Shown: positions 17,784 through 26,407 of the stretch, in pieces
Numbering within the stretch: position 1 is the first letter of the stretch
How the letters are laid out: every line of letters starts with the position of its first letter
Assembly (NCBI GenBank): GCA_016286055.1
Contig: JAEERW010000012.1
Location: 1 to 64,000 of the forward strand
DNA: 64,000 bases
Origin: Bacteroidales bacterium
GTDB lineage: Bacteria; Bacteroidota; Bacteroidia; Bacteroidales; UBA3824
Direction of reading: 5' to 3'
Notes under the pieces: model-generated
Seen by the model: only the letters and a program-made list of their open reading frames with translations
The model's database searches: none
Told to the model about the DNA's origin: nothing
Translations under genes and position numbers: made by a program

Positions 17784-19379
17784 ATGACAACATTTAAATC
17801 ATTTGCAATGGCACTTGTATGTGCTTTGGCGTTGGGGTCTTGCTCGCAGGCTCAGCAACAGCCGCAGTCTGTCAGCGAGAGGGTTGACAAGTATTTTGCC
17901 GAAAACCCCGACAAGTTTATGGGCTCGATTGAGATTCAGGAAAACGGCACAACCGTCTATCAGAAGTCGCTCGGATACGCCGACATCGAGAACAAAATCG
18001 CCGTAAACGCCGACACCAAATTTCGAATCGGCTCTATCACCAAGACTTTTATGTCGGTGCTGGTGTTGAAGGCGGCACAAGAGGGCAAACTCTCGCTCAC
18101 AGACCCGTTGAGCAAGTATTTCCCTGAGGCTCAAATCCCTAATGCAGAGCAAATTACGGTAGATATGCTACTCTACCACCGCAGCGGACTCCGCGATGTG
18201 GTCAACGACAAGTTCGACGAGTTTGTGACCTATTACACCAAGCCGCAGACCCGCGCACAGATGATTGAGCGCATTGCCAAGGCGGGCACCAACTTTGCGC
18301 CCGACAGCACTTTCCGCTACTGCAATTCGGGATTCATTCTCCTGACCTACATCATTGAAGACGTGTGCGGCAAGAGTTATGATGAATTACTCAACGAACA
18401 GATTATCAAACCTTTGCAACTGTCGCACACGGGCGTTTGCACCACTCCAATCAATTCTAACGAGGGTTTTGCGCAGTCGTTTAGCATTTCGGGCGAAAGG
18501 TTGGAAGAGTTTGACCCTTCGGCGGTTTTGGGTGCAGGCGCAATGTACTCCACTCCGGGCGACCTCCTGAAATTCTTCAACGCGCTCACTTCCGGCTACT
18601 TCGGCAACGGAATTTTTGAACAGATGAAGGATTTCAAGGATAATTGGGGCCGCGGACTGTTTCCAATGGATTACGGTGATTACAAGGGATTTGGACACAC
18701 GGGCGGCATCCACGGTTTTGCTGCGGTGATGATGAAAATTGACGACAAAACCATCGTTTTTTGCTCCAACAGTTCGTTTTCTGACGCTACCAACTTGATG
18801 AACGCAATTCTTGGCATCGCCCCCGAACCCAAACCACAATACATCACCCTCCCCACCGAACAACTGAAAAAATGCGAGGGTAAGTACACCTGCGAACAGT
18901 TGAAAATGGATGTCGAAATCACTTCCACAGACACTAAACTTGTGGCACAGGCAACTGGACAGCCGAGTTTTCCGCTCGATGCGATTTCCGAAACAGAATT
19001 TGAGTTCAAGGCGGCAGGGGTAAAGATGGTTTTCGACTTGGCAAAACACACGTTCACATTGCATCAACACGGCGGCGAGTTCATTTTCAAAAAGACCGGC
19101 GAGGAGGAAAAGCCACAATATCAAGCCGCTAACACCGAGCAACTAAAAAAATATGAAGGCGTTTATCATTCCAACGCTTTGGGAATGGACATCACGGTCG
19201 CTGTCAAGGACGGACAATTGACAGGTCAAGCCACAGGACAACCCTCATTTCCGCTCAACGCAACGGCAGAAAACGAATTTGAGTTCAAACCCGCCGGCAT
19301 CGTGATTCGTTTCGATGTGGATAACAACAAATTGACGCTGCGTCAGAGGGGTATGGAGTTTGAGTTGCTGAAAAAATAG
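17784..19379 (+). CDS. Class C beta-lactamase-fold serine hydrolase, lipoprotein
   Basis: A 531-aa lipoprotein (ALALGSC, Cys20). The penicillin-binding-protein/beta-lactamase fold has SITK (84-87), YCN (179-181) and HTGG (304-307) in place of KTG. Two tandem C-terminal beta domains of about 80 residues (about 360-440 and 450-531) are clear internal repeats, sharing QATGQPSFPL. Members hydrolyse peptides or esters in the periplasm or at the surface; this is not evidence for antibiotic resistance. A 70-base gap and a new promoter separate it from the peroxidase gene. Confidence 0.85.
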   Translation: MTTFKSFAMALVCALALGSCSQAQQQPQSVSERVDKYFAENPDKFMGSIEIQENGTTVYQKSLGYADIENKIAVNADTKFRIGSITKTFMSVLVLKAAQEGKLSLTDPLSKYFPEAQIPNAEQITVDMLLYHRSGLRDVVNDKFDEFVTYYTKPQTRAQMIERIAKAGTNFAPDSTFRYCNSGFILLTYIIEDVCGKSYDELLNEQIIKPLQLSHTGVCTTPINSNEGFAQSFSISGERLEEFDPSAVLGAGAMYSTPGDLLKFFNALTSGYFGNGIFEQMKDFKDNWGRGLFPMDYGDYKGFGHTGGIHGFAAVMMKIDDKTIVFCSNSSFSDATNLMNAILGIAPEPKPQYITLPTEQLKKCEGKYTCEQLKMDVEITSTDTKLVAQATGQPSFPLDAISETEFEFKAAGVKMVFDLAKHTFTLHQHGGEFIFKKTGEEEKPQYQAANTEQLKKYEGVYHSNALGMDITVAVKDGQLTGQATGQPSFPLNATAENEFEFKPAGIVIRFDVDNNKLTLRQRGMEFELLKK

Positions 19380-19395
19380 GATTGGCAGAAAATTG

Positions 19396-19425
19396 TTGCG
19401 GAATTGAAAAAATTTCCCTATCTTG
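19396..19425 (+). promoter_or_regulatory. Promoter of the glutathione peroxidase gene
   Basis: TTG (19396-19398), a 20-base spacer and TATCTTG (19419-19425), 25 bases before the ATG. Confidence 0.6.
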
Positions 19426-19449
19426 CAACCGAATTAAAACTAAAACACA

Positions 19450-20067
19450 ATGAAACACAGAATATTATCATTAACTCTTTTAATAACAATGGCGCTTGCC
19501 GCCTGCCAAAACTCTAACGATATGGAAATTTACAAATTCTCCGTAAAAGACCGCAAGGGCAACGATGTGAGCCTTGCCGACTACAAGGGTAAGGTGCTCT
19601 TGATTGTAAACACCGCCACCCGCTGCGGATTCACGCCGCAATACACCGAACTCGAAGCCCTCTACGAGAAGTATTCTGCCAAGGGTTTGGAAATCCTTGA
19701 TTTTCCCTGCAACCAATTTGGGCAGCAAGCACCCGGCACCGAGGAAGAGATTCATCAATTTTGCCAATTGAACTACAACACCAAGTTCCCGCAGTTCAAG
19801 AAGATAGAGGTCAACGGTGATAATCAGTCGCCGCTGTTTGCCTACCTGAAATCGCAAAAGGGTTTCAAGGGTTTTGACCCCAACCATCAGATAGGCAAAA
19901 TCCTCATCGATATGCTCTCGAAGGCAGACCCCAACTACGACAAGAATCCCGACATCAAGTGGAATTTCACCAAATTCCTCATCGACCGCAACGGCAACGT
20001 CATAGAGCGTTACGAACCCACAGAGGACATCAAGGTGATAGAAAAGGCTGTGGAAGGGTTGCTGTAA
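19450..20067 (+). CDS. Glutathione peroxidase-family thiol peroxidase, lipoprotein
   Basis: A 205-aa thiol peroxidase that reduces hydroperoxides. The peroxidatic cysteine is in ATRCGFTPQY (Cys59), the second conserved block FPCNQFG is at 85-91, and the Trp/Asn block is KWNFTKFL. Bacterial members usually use thioredoxin rather than glutathione. The N-terminus has a lipoprotein signal (MALAAC, Cys19), placing this copy outside the cytoplasm, which is less usual for the family. It ends at a strong terminator. Confidence 0.92.
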   Translation: MKHRILSLTLLITMALAACQNSNDMEIYKFSVKDRKGNDVSLADYKGKVLLIVNTATRCGFTPQYTELEALYEKYSAKGLEILDFPCNQFGQQAPGTEEEIHQFCQLNYNTKFPQFKKIEVNGDNQSPLFAYLKSQKGFKGFDPNHQIGKILIDMLSKADPNYDKNPDIKWNFTKFLIDRNGNVIERYEPTEDIKVIEKAVEGLL

Positions 20068-20089
20068 AACTTTGCGCCGCAATGAATTA

Positions 20090-20125
20090 ATGTGGAGTGG
20101 CAAAATTACCACTCCACATTTTTTT
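20090..20125 (+). terminator. Terminator after the glutathione peroxidase gene
   Basis: A perfect 11-bp stem (ATGTGGAGTGG with CCACTCCACAT, 8-base loop) followed by a T run, 22 bases past the stop codon. Confidence 0.85.
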
Positions 20126-20150
20126 AATATCCTTGATTTTTAATACTTTA

Positions 20151-20240
20151 ACAAAAATATGAGCCAATTTCACCCTGTTTTTTACACTTTTATGAGGATA
20201 AAAACAAGGGATTTTTACACTTTTATGAGGATAAATAATT
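20151..20240. repeat. 33-bp repeat array B, orphan
   Basis: Three units with ATGAG at 20159, 20192 and 20225, an exact 33-base period. Units two and three share TTTTACACTTTTATGAGGAT (20 bases) with a TTTTAT-GAGG-ATAAAA palindrome; the first unit is degenerate. Array B lies between the peroxidase terminator and the outer-membrane protein gene, with no ATPase nearby. Confidence 0.75.
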
Positions 20241-20282
20241 TTTTCCCCACCCCGCTCCTACCGTAAAATATCTTTACACCAT

Positions 20283-20301
20283 TGTAAAAAAAATTTACAA
20301 C
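20283..20301. promoter_or_regulatory. Palindrome before the outer-membrane protein gene
   Basis: TTGTAAA and TTTACAA flank a 5-base A run, and more TTTACA/TTTACAC half-sites lie within 40 bases. It could be an operator for the gene at 20410, but the sequence is so AT-rich that chance is possible. Confidence 0.35.
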
Positions 20302-20409
20302 CTTTACAATAGTACAAAATTACAAAATATTGATAATTAGGTGATTACCTCTTTTGGCACGGCGGATGTTTTTATTTTGGCAGTATTAACAACATAAAAC
20401 TGTAAAAAA

Positions 20410-22746
20410 ATGAAAACGATTATCGCAACAATGTTGGCCGCAGCAGTAAGTTTGCAAGTGGCTTCCGCTCAAAACATCAGCGGAAAAATTTCTAACAACG
20501 AAAACCAACCAGTGGAATTTGCTAATGTAATTCTGTTAACCGCTGATTCTACGTTTGTTACAGGTACAATTTCTGACTTTGACGGAAAATTCACGGTAGA
20601 ACGTCCCGCCAATGCACACTATATTAATATTTCGTGCATCGGTTATGAGAGTTTTTACAAAAAGATTTCAGAAGTGGCTGATTTCAACAATATTGTAATG
20701 AACAATTCGGCTGTGGAACTTCAAGAGGTAACAGTCAAAGCCATTGCCCCAAAAACTCAACTTAAAGACGGCGCAATGGTTACCAACGTGCAGGGAACCG
20801 TGCTTGCTCAAACTGGTAGCACCACACGTATGTTGGAGAATGTTCCCGGATTGATGAAGGGTCGCAGCGGTGGCTTGGAGGTGATTGGCAAAGGTTCGCC
20901 CGAAATCTATATCAACAACGTTAAGGTGCGTGATATGAACGAGTTGGAGAATATTTCGCCCGAAAACATCAAGAGCGTTGAGGTGATACAGTCGCCCGGA
21001 GCACGTTATTCTGCCGAGGTTACTTCGGTGGTTCGCATCACCACTCTCAAACCCGTGGGCGAAGGTTTCGGATTCAAAGCCGAATCTTATTGGTATCAAG
21101 GTTTCGACGACAAAAATTCCTCAATAGACGAAAAATTCGACTTTAACTACCGCAAACAAGGATTCGATATTTTTGGCGGTCTCCGTTTCGCCCGCAACTT
21201 CAAATTGGGCAATGTATCAGACATTTACACACTCAACAACTCTAACTACCATTGGGAAAACATCAACAGATTAGACCAACACGAAACTTACGACTATGCG
21301 CCTATAAATGTTGGAGTTAACTATCAGATTAACGATAAAAACTCTGTTGGCGCAAAATATACACACCACAAAGTTTTCAACCGCGACGACGAGGCGTGGA
21401 ACACAATTGACGTACTTTGCAACAATGAAAATTACGACGAGTTGAGCACTTACGTAAACACCACACAGCCAGATGATTACCAACACGAAATCAACCTCTA
21501 TTACAGTGGCAACATCGGTGGTTTTTCGGTAGATTTCAACTCTGATTTTATTTACAATCCCAAAACCAAAATCACTTACAACAGCGAATCGAGCAAAAAT
21601 TCTGAACAACGCGATTTTGCAGTTACCAACAACATTCTCAACAAGTTGTCGGCACAGAAACTCGTTCTCGGACACTCGCTCTTTGGCGGACACATCGACT
21701 TTGGCGGCGAAACTTCTTATACATACCGCACCGACGAAACTATCAGTGATGCCGACACTTACGTTCCTTCTGTTAACAGCAAGACCACTCAAAATGGCAT
21801 AGCGGCTTTTGCAGAATACAGTTACACCATTGCCCAAAAAGTTAACGTAAAAGCCGGTCTCCGCTACGAGCATATCGACCTCGACTATTACAACAACGGC
21901 GAACACGACGAAAAAGCATCACAGATTTACGACGAGTTTTTCCCATCTGTTTCGGTAGACGGAATGTTAGGCAAAATTGGTCTCCACGTGGCTTACAGCG
22001 AAAAAATCTCTCGTCCTTCGTACTATGTAATGAGCAACGCCACCTACTACGGAAGTCGTTATCTTCAACAAACCGGCAACCCCACCATCAAGCCCACAAT
22101 TATGCGTAACGCCGATTTTTCGCTCACTTACCTTTGCTTTCAGGCATCAGTAAACTACACACACCGTCAAAACGCTTACTTGCAATACCAAATGGTAAAC
22201 CCCGAACACCCCGAATCAGAAACTCTCAAATGGATCAACACCGACAAACCCACTCTTAATCTGCAACTTGCAGCACAACTTCCCATAGGCATTTACCGTC
22301 CCACAATAGCATTTATTGCTCACAAACAGTGGCTCGACGACATTGTTTCCAACGGTCAGACCATCAAACTCAGCCGTCCCTACTATGTGCTTGTGTTCAA
22401 CAACGCTGTAAACCTCAAAAGCGGATGGGCGTTTGAATTTAACACTCAAACATTCTTCAAAAACGGTCAGGAAGATTTCTTAAAGGTAACCAACAATTCG
22501 GTACAAGCAAGTTTCTATATTCATAAATCGTTCTTAAACAATGCATTGAACCTCGAAGCCGGAGTATCAAATCTTTTCCGCAACGGCAACACCGACGTAA
22601 TGCTTTACAAAGAATCTGGCTATCTTTCGCAAGAAGTTTTTGACGAAACCTCGTTCAACATTCGCCTCAAATACACCTTCAACCCCGCCAAGAGCAAATA
22701 CAAAGGCACCGGCGCAGGTAACGATGAGAAGGATAGGTTGAAGTAA
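20410..22746 (+). CDS. TonB-dependent receptor-like outer-membrane protein
   Basis: A 778-aa protein with a signal peptide (cleavage near AQNISG, 20/21), a carboxypeptidase-like beta-sandwich (about 22-105), a plug-like region (about 120-210; QSPGARYSAEVTSVVRI) and a large beta-barrel to the C-terminus (outer membrane beta-barrel family 3). Members import ligands across the outer membrane or have unknown roles; there is no SusD partner, so polysaccharide import is not implied. It is a single gene ending at a terminator. Confidence 0.82.
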   Translation: MKTIIATMLAAAVSLQVASAQNISGKISNNENQPVEFANVILLTADSTFVTGTISDFDGKFTVERPANAHYINISCIGYESFYKKISEVADFNNIVMNNSAVELQEVTVKAIAPKTQLKDGAMVTNVQGTVLAQTGSTTRMLENVPGLMKGRSGGLEVIGKGSPEIYINNVKVRDMNELENISPENIKSVEVIQSPGARYSAEVTSVVRITTLKPVGEGFGFKAESYWYQGFDDKNSSIDEKFDFNYRKQGFDIFGGLRFARNFKLGNVSDIYTLNNSNYHWENINRLDQHETYDYAPINVGVNYQINDKNSVGAKYTHHKVFNRDDEAWNTIDVLCNNENYDELSTYVNTTQPDDYQHEINLYYSGNIGGFSVDFNSDFIYNPKTKITYNSESSKNSEQRDFAVTNNILNKLSAQKLVLGHSLFGGHIDFGGETSYTYRTDETISDADTYVPSVNSKTTQNGIAAFAEYSYTIAQKVNVKAGLRYEHIDLDYYNNGEHDEKASQIYDEFFPSVSVDGMLGKIGLHVAYSEKISRPSYYVMSNATYYGSRYLQQTGNPTIKPTIMRNADFSLTYLCFQASVNYTHRQNAYLQYQMVNPEHPESETLKWINTDKPTLNLQLAAQLPIGIYRPTIAFIAHKQWLDDIVSNGQTIKLSRPYYVLVFNNAVNLKSGWAFEFNTQTFFKNGQEDFLKVTNNSVQASFYIHKSFLNNALNLEAGVSNLFRNGNTDVMLYKESGYLSQEVFDETSFNIRLKYTFNPAKSKYKGTGAGNDEKDRLK

Positions 22747-22766
22747 TAAAAAAATCAAGAATCACA

Positions 22767-22800
22767 GCCGTCAATGAAATGTTTCGTTGGCGGCTTTTTT
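22767..22800 (+). terminator. Terminator after the outer-membrane protein gene
   Basis: GCCGTCAATG-type stem paired with CGTTGGCGGC, followed by six T. It also lies just past the convergent gene at 22804. Confidence 0.8.
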
Positions 22801-22803
22801 GTG

Positions 22804-24366
22804 TTATACCACCGCCTCCACAATTTCTTTATTGCCAAATTTCAATGTCTTAACCCCCGAAACCTTGTTTTTATTGAAATTAAAACTTAACATATAGCCC
22901 TTGTTAACATGGTAATAATCAAGATATTCGGTAAGTTGTTTTTCGCCACGCTCGTTGTAGGCATCGCCGCGCCAAATTTTCATTTCAATAATGTATTGTT
23001 TGCCTAAATAATCTATAATCATATCGGTACGAGAGCGGTCGCGGGTTTCGGCCTCGATGTAATAATTTCCTGTGCCATTGATAATTGGCTTGATATAAAG
23101 CATAAAGAAACGGCGACCCTCTTCTTCCTTAAATTCAGTGTCCTTACCTCCGTAAATATCGTTGAAATGAAGAGAAAAACGTTCAAGAATTTTGTCCATT
23201 TTCAAAACTCCATCTTCCACAAACTGATTACGGTCGGTGTCGCCGTGAGTGTACATTTCGTTTTTATGCTCCTCCTCGTTGGTAAACAGGTTGTAAAGGC
23301 GGGTTTCCATTGTTCGGTTAAAAACGCGCACTTTGCCATTTACATTTTTGATAAAATTAAACATCGCAGCAAGGTTAATTACCTTGATATCAAGATTAAA
23401 CGAATACTCTTTGCCGTAGTACAAAATATCTTTTAATGTGGATTTGATTTCGGGAAAATCCTCCATTTTTTTTATCAAATCGTCAAACAGTGTATTTTTT
23501 TCGGTCAAGAGCAATTTTTCGGCTTTTAAAAAGCCTTCATAATTCCAACCAAGTTTTTTAGTATCAATCAATTGACACAATCTTGACACAAAAAACGGAT
23601 AACCAGACGAATAATCCCAAATCAACTGTGCCATTTCAGATGTATTCATGCCGGTTTTGTGGTCGGATTCGTATTCGTCAAGCATTTTTTCAATACCGTC
23701 TTTGGGCAACGACATATCCTCGTCAAACGGCACGGCAATGTTCCACGGCGAATTGTACTGATGGTCGCTATCAGGACGAACTTTGAGTTTAAGATTCTTA
23801 ATGTCGTAAACTCCGGCAAGTATAACCGACTGAAATGTAGGAATATCCATTCGGTTGAGATACTTATCGCGCAACAAACGGAGAAATTTTATAAACGATT
23901 CAAAATTGCTTGCGCTGTCCACCTCGTCGATTATCAGCACAATAGGCTTGTCGGAATGTTCGCAAATATCGGGGATAAACTCGTCTAAAACATTAAATTT
24001 TATAGTTTCTGTTGCTGCATTATGTTCAACTATCTTATTAATAGCGTTTTTAACATAATCGTTAAGGTTAGTTACACTTCTTAATTTAAGTCGCAAACTA
24101 TCCACAAAAAAATAAGCCAATGATTCTTCGGATGCGAATTCTGTTTCACCCATCCGTTCAAAACTTATCGAAAACACTACATAATCATTACACAATCGCT
24201 TAGCCAAATGGTAAAGCGTAGTTGTCTTGCCATATTGACGCCCACGGTTGATGGTGATATATTTACCTTTGACAACATATTCTTCTATGTCGTCAATTCT
24301 TTTGGTGAAGTTCACCATATAATGTAACTGTGGGTAACAAATCCCCGTTGTGTTAAATTCGCGCAT
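22804..24366 (-). CDS. AAA ATPase with C-terminal PD-(D/E)XK-like nuclease domain
   Basis: A 520-aa protein. GRQYGKTT (42-49) is the P-loop and VLIIDEVD (143-150) the Walker B. The C-terminal domain has SRTDMIIDYLGKQYIIEMKI, in which D..E-x-K matches a PD-(D/E)XK nuclease core. The promoter -7 box at 24398-24391 makes the ATG at 24366 the start, not the earlier one at 24393. It sits beside the Gabija-like genes at the left edge of the accessory region. Function is unknown. Confidence 0.75.
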   Translation of the reverse strand: MREFNTTGICYPQLHYMVNFTKRIDDIEEYVVKGKYITINRGRQYGKTTTLYHLAKRLCNDYVVFSISFERMGETEFASEESLAYFFVDSLRLKLRSVTNLNDYVKNAINKIVEHNAATETIKFNVLDEFIPDICEHSDKPIVLIIDEVDSASNFESFIKFLRLLRDKYLNRMDIPTFQSVILAGVYDIKNLKLKVRPDSDHQYNSPWNIAVPFDEDMSLPKDGIEKMLDEYESDHKTGMNTSEMAQLIWDYSSGYPFFVSRLCQLIDTKKLGWNYEGFLKAEKLLLTEKNTLFDDLIKKMEDFPEIKSTLKDILYYGKEYSFNLDIKVINLAAMFNFIKNVNGKVRVFNRTMETRLYNLFTNEEEHKNEMYTHGDTDRNQFVEDGVLKMDKILERFSLHFNDIYGGKDTEFKEEEGRRFFMLYIKPIINGTGNYYIEAETRDRSRTDMIIDYLGKQYIIEMKIWRGDAYNERGEKQLTEYLDYYHVNKGYMLSFNFNKNKVSGVKTLKFGNKEIVEAVV

Positions 24367-24390
24367 AATGATCAAATATAAAATTCCCGC

Positions 24391-24398
24391 CAAAGATA
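24391..24398 (-). promoter_or_regulatory. -7 element of the ATPase/nuclease gene
   Basis: Minus-strand TATCTTTG followed by GCG, 25 bases before the start at 24366. Confidence 0.6.
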
Positions 24399-24514
24399 AA
24401 AAAAATATCCGAAAAGCGAAACGGAGGATACTATTCTTATCATTGGAAAAGTAAAAAAAAGTGTGTTTAGTCTACACAATAAAATCAACACGGAATCACT
24501 AATATATAATTAAA

Positions 24515-26407
24515 TTAAATTGGGATGACATTGTCGTCCCCAAACCATTCTTGTGCCTTTGATAAAACACTTGCAGATGGCTTATGGAAAAAAACAGCCA
24601 AATTTTCTTTTGTGCGAGTGCAACATACGTAAAATAATTTGCGTGAACGTTGTATGGTTGACGAATTACTTAGTTCACGTTGTGATGCCGTGAACATATT
24701 TTCAAAATTATAGTTATTCCATCCGCCATTGTCGAGAATAACCAAAACATTGTCGAACTCTGTTCCTTTTGTCTTGTGTTGAGTTGAAAACGGTGTCATA
24801 CCCTCCAAATATTTATAAAGAGCCTGAACTTCGGTATATGGCACATCCATTACTCTTTCATAAACATATAAATTTCGAGTTTGATATTTTTCCAGTTTTT
24901 CGTCTTTTCTTACTATTCCAAGTACATCTGCCAAATCAATAATCTCTCCAATAGTTTTTTCTCCAACATTTACTAATTGGTTGATAGATTGATGAAGGAC
25001 TCGTCTATCTGAAATAGAGTTTATCTTTTTCTCTGTAACTTTTAAAAATTCATTAACATTACCTGATGAATACAAATAAATGCATCTTTCTATGTTCATT
25101 AAATGGGTTACCAAATCAGAACGTTTGGAACCGGTTTTACTGTTTTCATCTTCGTCCTGTTTTTTATCATCAATTAATTGATCTGCACTAACATACATTT
25201 TTACAAAATCATCAAAAACAAATTCTAATGCGTGATTATAAAGAGCCTGATTATTGTTAATATAAACCTGCATTTGACGAGTCGGTGGGATTTGCTCGCC
25301 CAACTCTTGAATAACTTGATTAAATGTTTTCTCCTCGGTACTGATATTATGTTCTTTCACGAAATCTTTTACTCTATCTCTATATTTTAGAACACCATCA
25401 TCTCCATGAATTTCCATCAGCATCGGGAAACCAGCCTTTCCTGCAATTAGTTTGTGAGTAAGATTAAGTTCTTTTGTTTTTTGAGAATTATCAAAAGACC
25501 AATTTTCGTTGTCTTGCAGATAATTACGCACATCATCTATCGTAAAATCATCTGATTGAGTGTACAAAAAAATCACTCGTCCTATTTTTAATTGACCGTC
25601 ATCAGTTCTATTTGTTGAATCTATATCATCGGCTTGATGTTGTTGCAACCCATCAAATCTAATTCTGTTAGCAAGATCTATGACGAGTTTGGGAGAACGA
25701 TAATTCTGTTCTTTTTTTACTTCATAAACCGTTTCATTCTGTATGTATGATTTAAGATCACCAATACCAGTAGGATAAATGGCTTGCATTGAATCACCAA
25801 AGAAACCCAGACAGAGTGGACGGTTCTTATATCCACTAAGTGTATCAAGCAATGTTGAAATAACTAATGGGCTTGTATCTTGATACTCATCAATAAAAAT
25901 AAAAGGATAAGAACCTTTTACAATTGCACATAATTTCGGATAGTGAGCAAACATATATTGAGCAACTTTCAACACTTCGTCATGTGATATAATGCCATCA
26001 TGCAGCCTCACATATTCCTTATATTTGATAGGTATTAAATCTCCGTCGTGAACAAAAAAATCAGAATCAATAGGAATACTTAGATTGGTGTATGTTTTTA
26101 TATTCTCTGTATTAATTAATTTCAAAAGCGAATCTCGCAATTCATTTTGGAAATTGCCAATACAATCCCAAAGAAAATCGTGAATAGTAGAAACACGAAG
26201 ATGTGTATCATTTACACGACTTTCAATCTCTCTTACCGCAGCATTAGTATATGTTATGCAGGCTATCAAAGAGGTTGGATATTCTGCAATAACACGCTTA
26301 ATCACTTGCACCAATGTATAAGTCTTACCACTGCCAGCACCTCCACTTAAAAGAAAGTGGTGTCCGGAATAGATATGTTGCATTATTTGTTCTAACTCCT
26401 CAGCCAT
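24515..26407 (-). CDS. gajB: GajB-like UvrD/Rep superfamily 1 helicase (Gabija)
   Basis: A 630-aa SF1 helicase. Motif I GGAGSGKT (22-29), motif II DEYQD (173-177), a QNYRSP-type motif IV near 239-244, HKTKGTEF (motif V) and YVCCTRTKENL (motif VI) are in order. It overlaps the upstream OLD-family nuclease gene by 16 bases, indicating coupled translation. An OLD nuclease followed by a UvrD-like helicase is the two-gene layout of Gabija anti-phage systems, in which GajB senses DNA ends or consumes nucleotides and activates GajA. It is longer than the roughly 500-aa type member. Confidence 0.8.
   Translation of the reverse strand: MAEELEQIMQHIYSGHHFLLSGGAGSGKTYTLVQVIKRVIAEYPTSLIACITYTNAAVREIESRVNDTHLRVSTIHDFLWDCIGNFQNELRDSLLKLINTENIKTYTNLSIPIDSDFFVHDGDLIPIKYKEYVRLHDGIISHDEVLKVAQYMFAHYPKLCAIVKGSYPFIFIDEYQDTSPLVISTLLDTLSGYKNRPLCLGFFGDSMQAIYPTGIGDLKSYIQNETVYEVKKEQNYRSPKLVIDLANRIRFDGLQQHQADDIDSTNRTDDGQLKIGRVIFLYTQSDDFTIDDVRNYLQDNENWSFDNSQKTKELNLTHKLIAGKAGFPMLMEIHGDDGVLKYRDRVKDFVKEHNISTEEKTFNQVIQELGEQIPPTRQMQVYINNNQALYNHALEFVFDDFVKMYVSADQLIDDKKQDEDENSKTGSKRSDLVTHLMNIERCIYLYSSGNVNEFLKVTEKKINSISDRRVLHQSINQLVNVGEKTIGEIIDLADVLGIVRKDEKLEKYQTRNLYVYERVMDVPYTEVQALYKYLEGMTPFSTQHKTKGTEFDNVLVILDNGGWNNYNFENMFTASQRELSNSSTIQRSRKLFYVCCTRTKENLAVFFHKPSASVLSKAQEWFGDDNVIPI

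Noticed and set aside
18387-19142. 251-aa minus-strand ORF
   Set aside because: Shadow of the serine hydrolase gene, whose catalytic motifs are in the plus-strand frame.
17784-19379. Antibiotic-resistance beta-lactamase
   Set aside because: HTGG replaces KTG and two extra C-terminal domains are present, as in general serine hydrolases of this fold.
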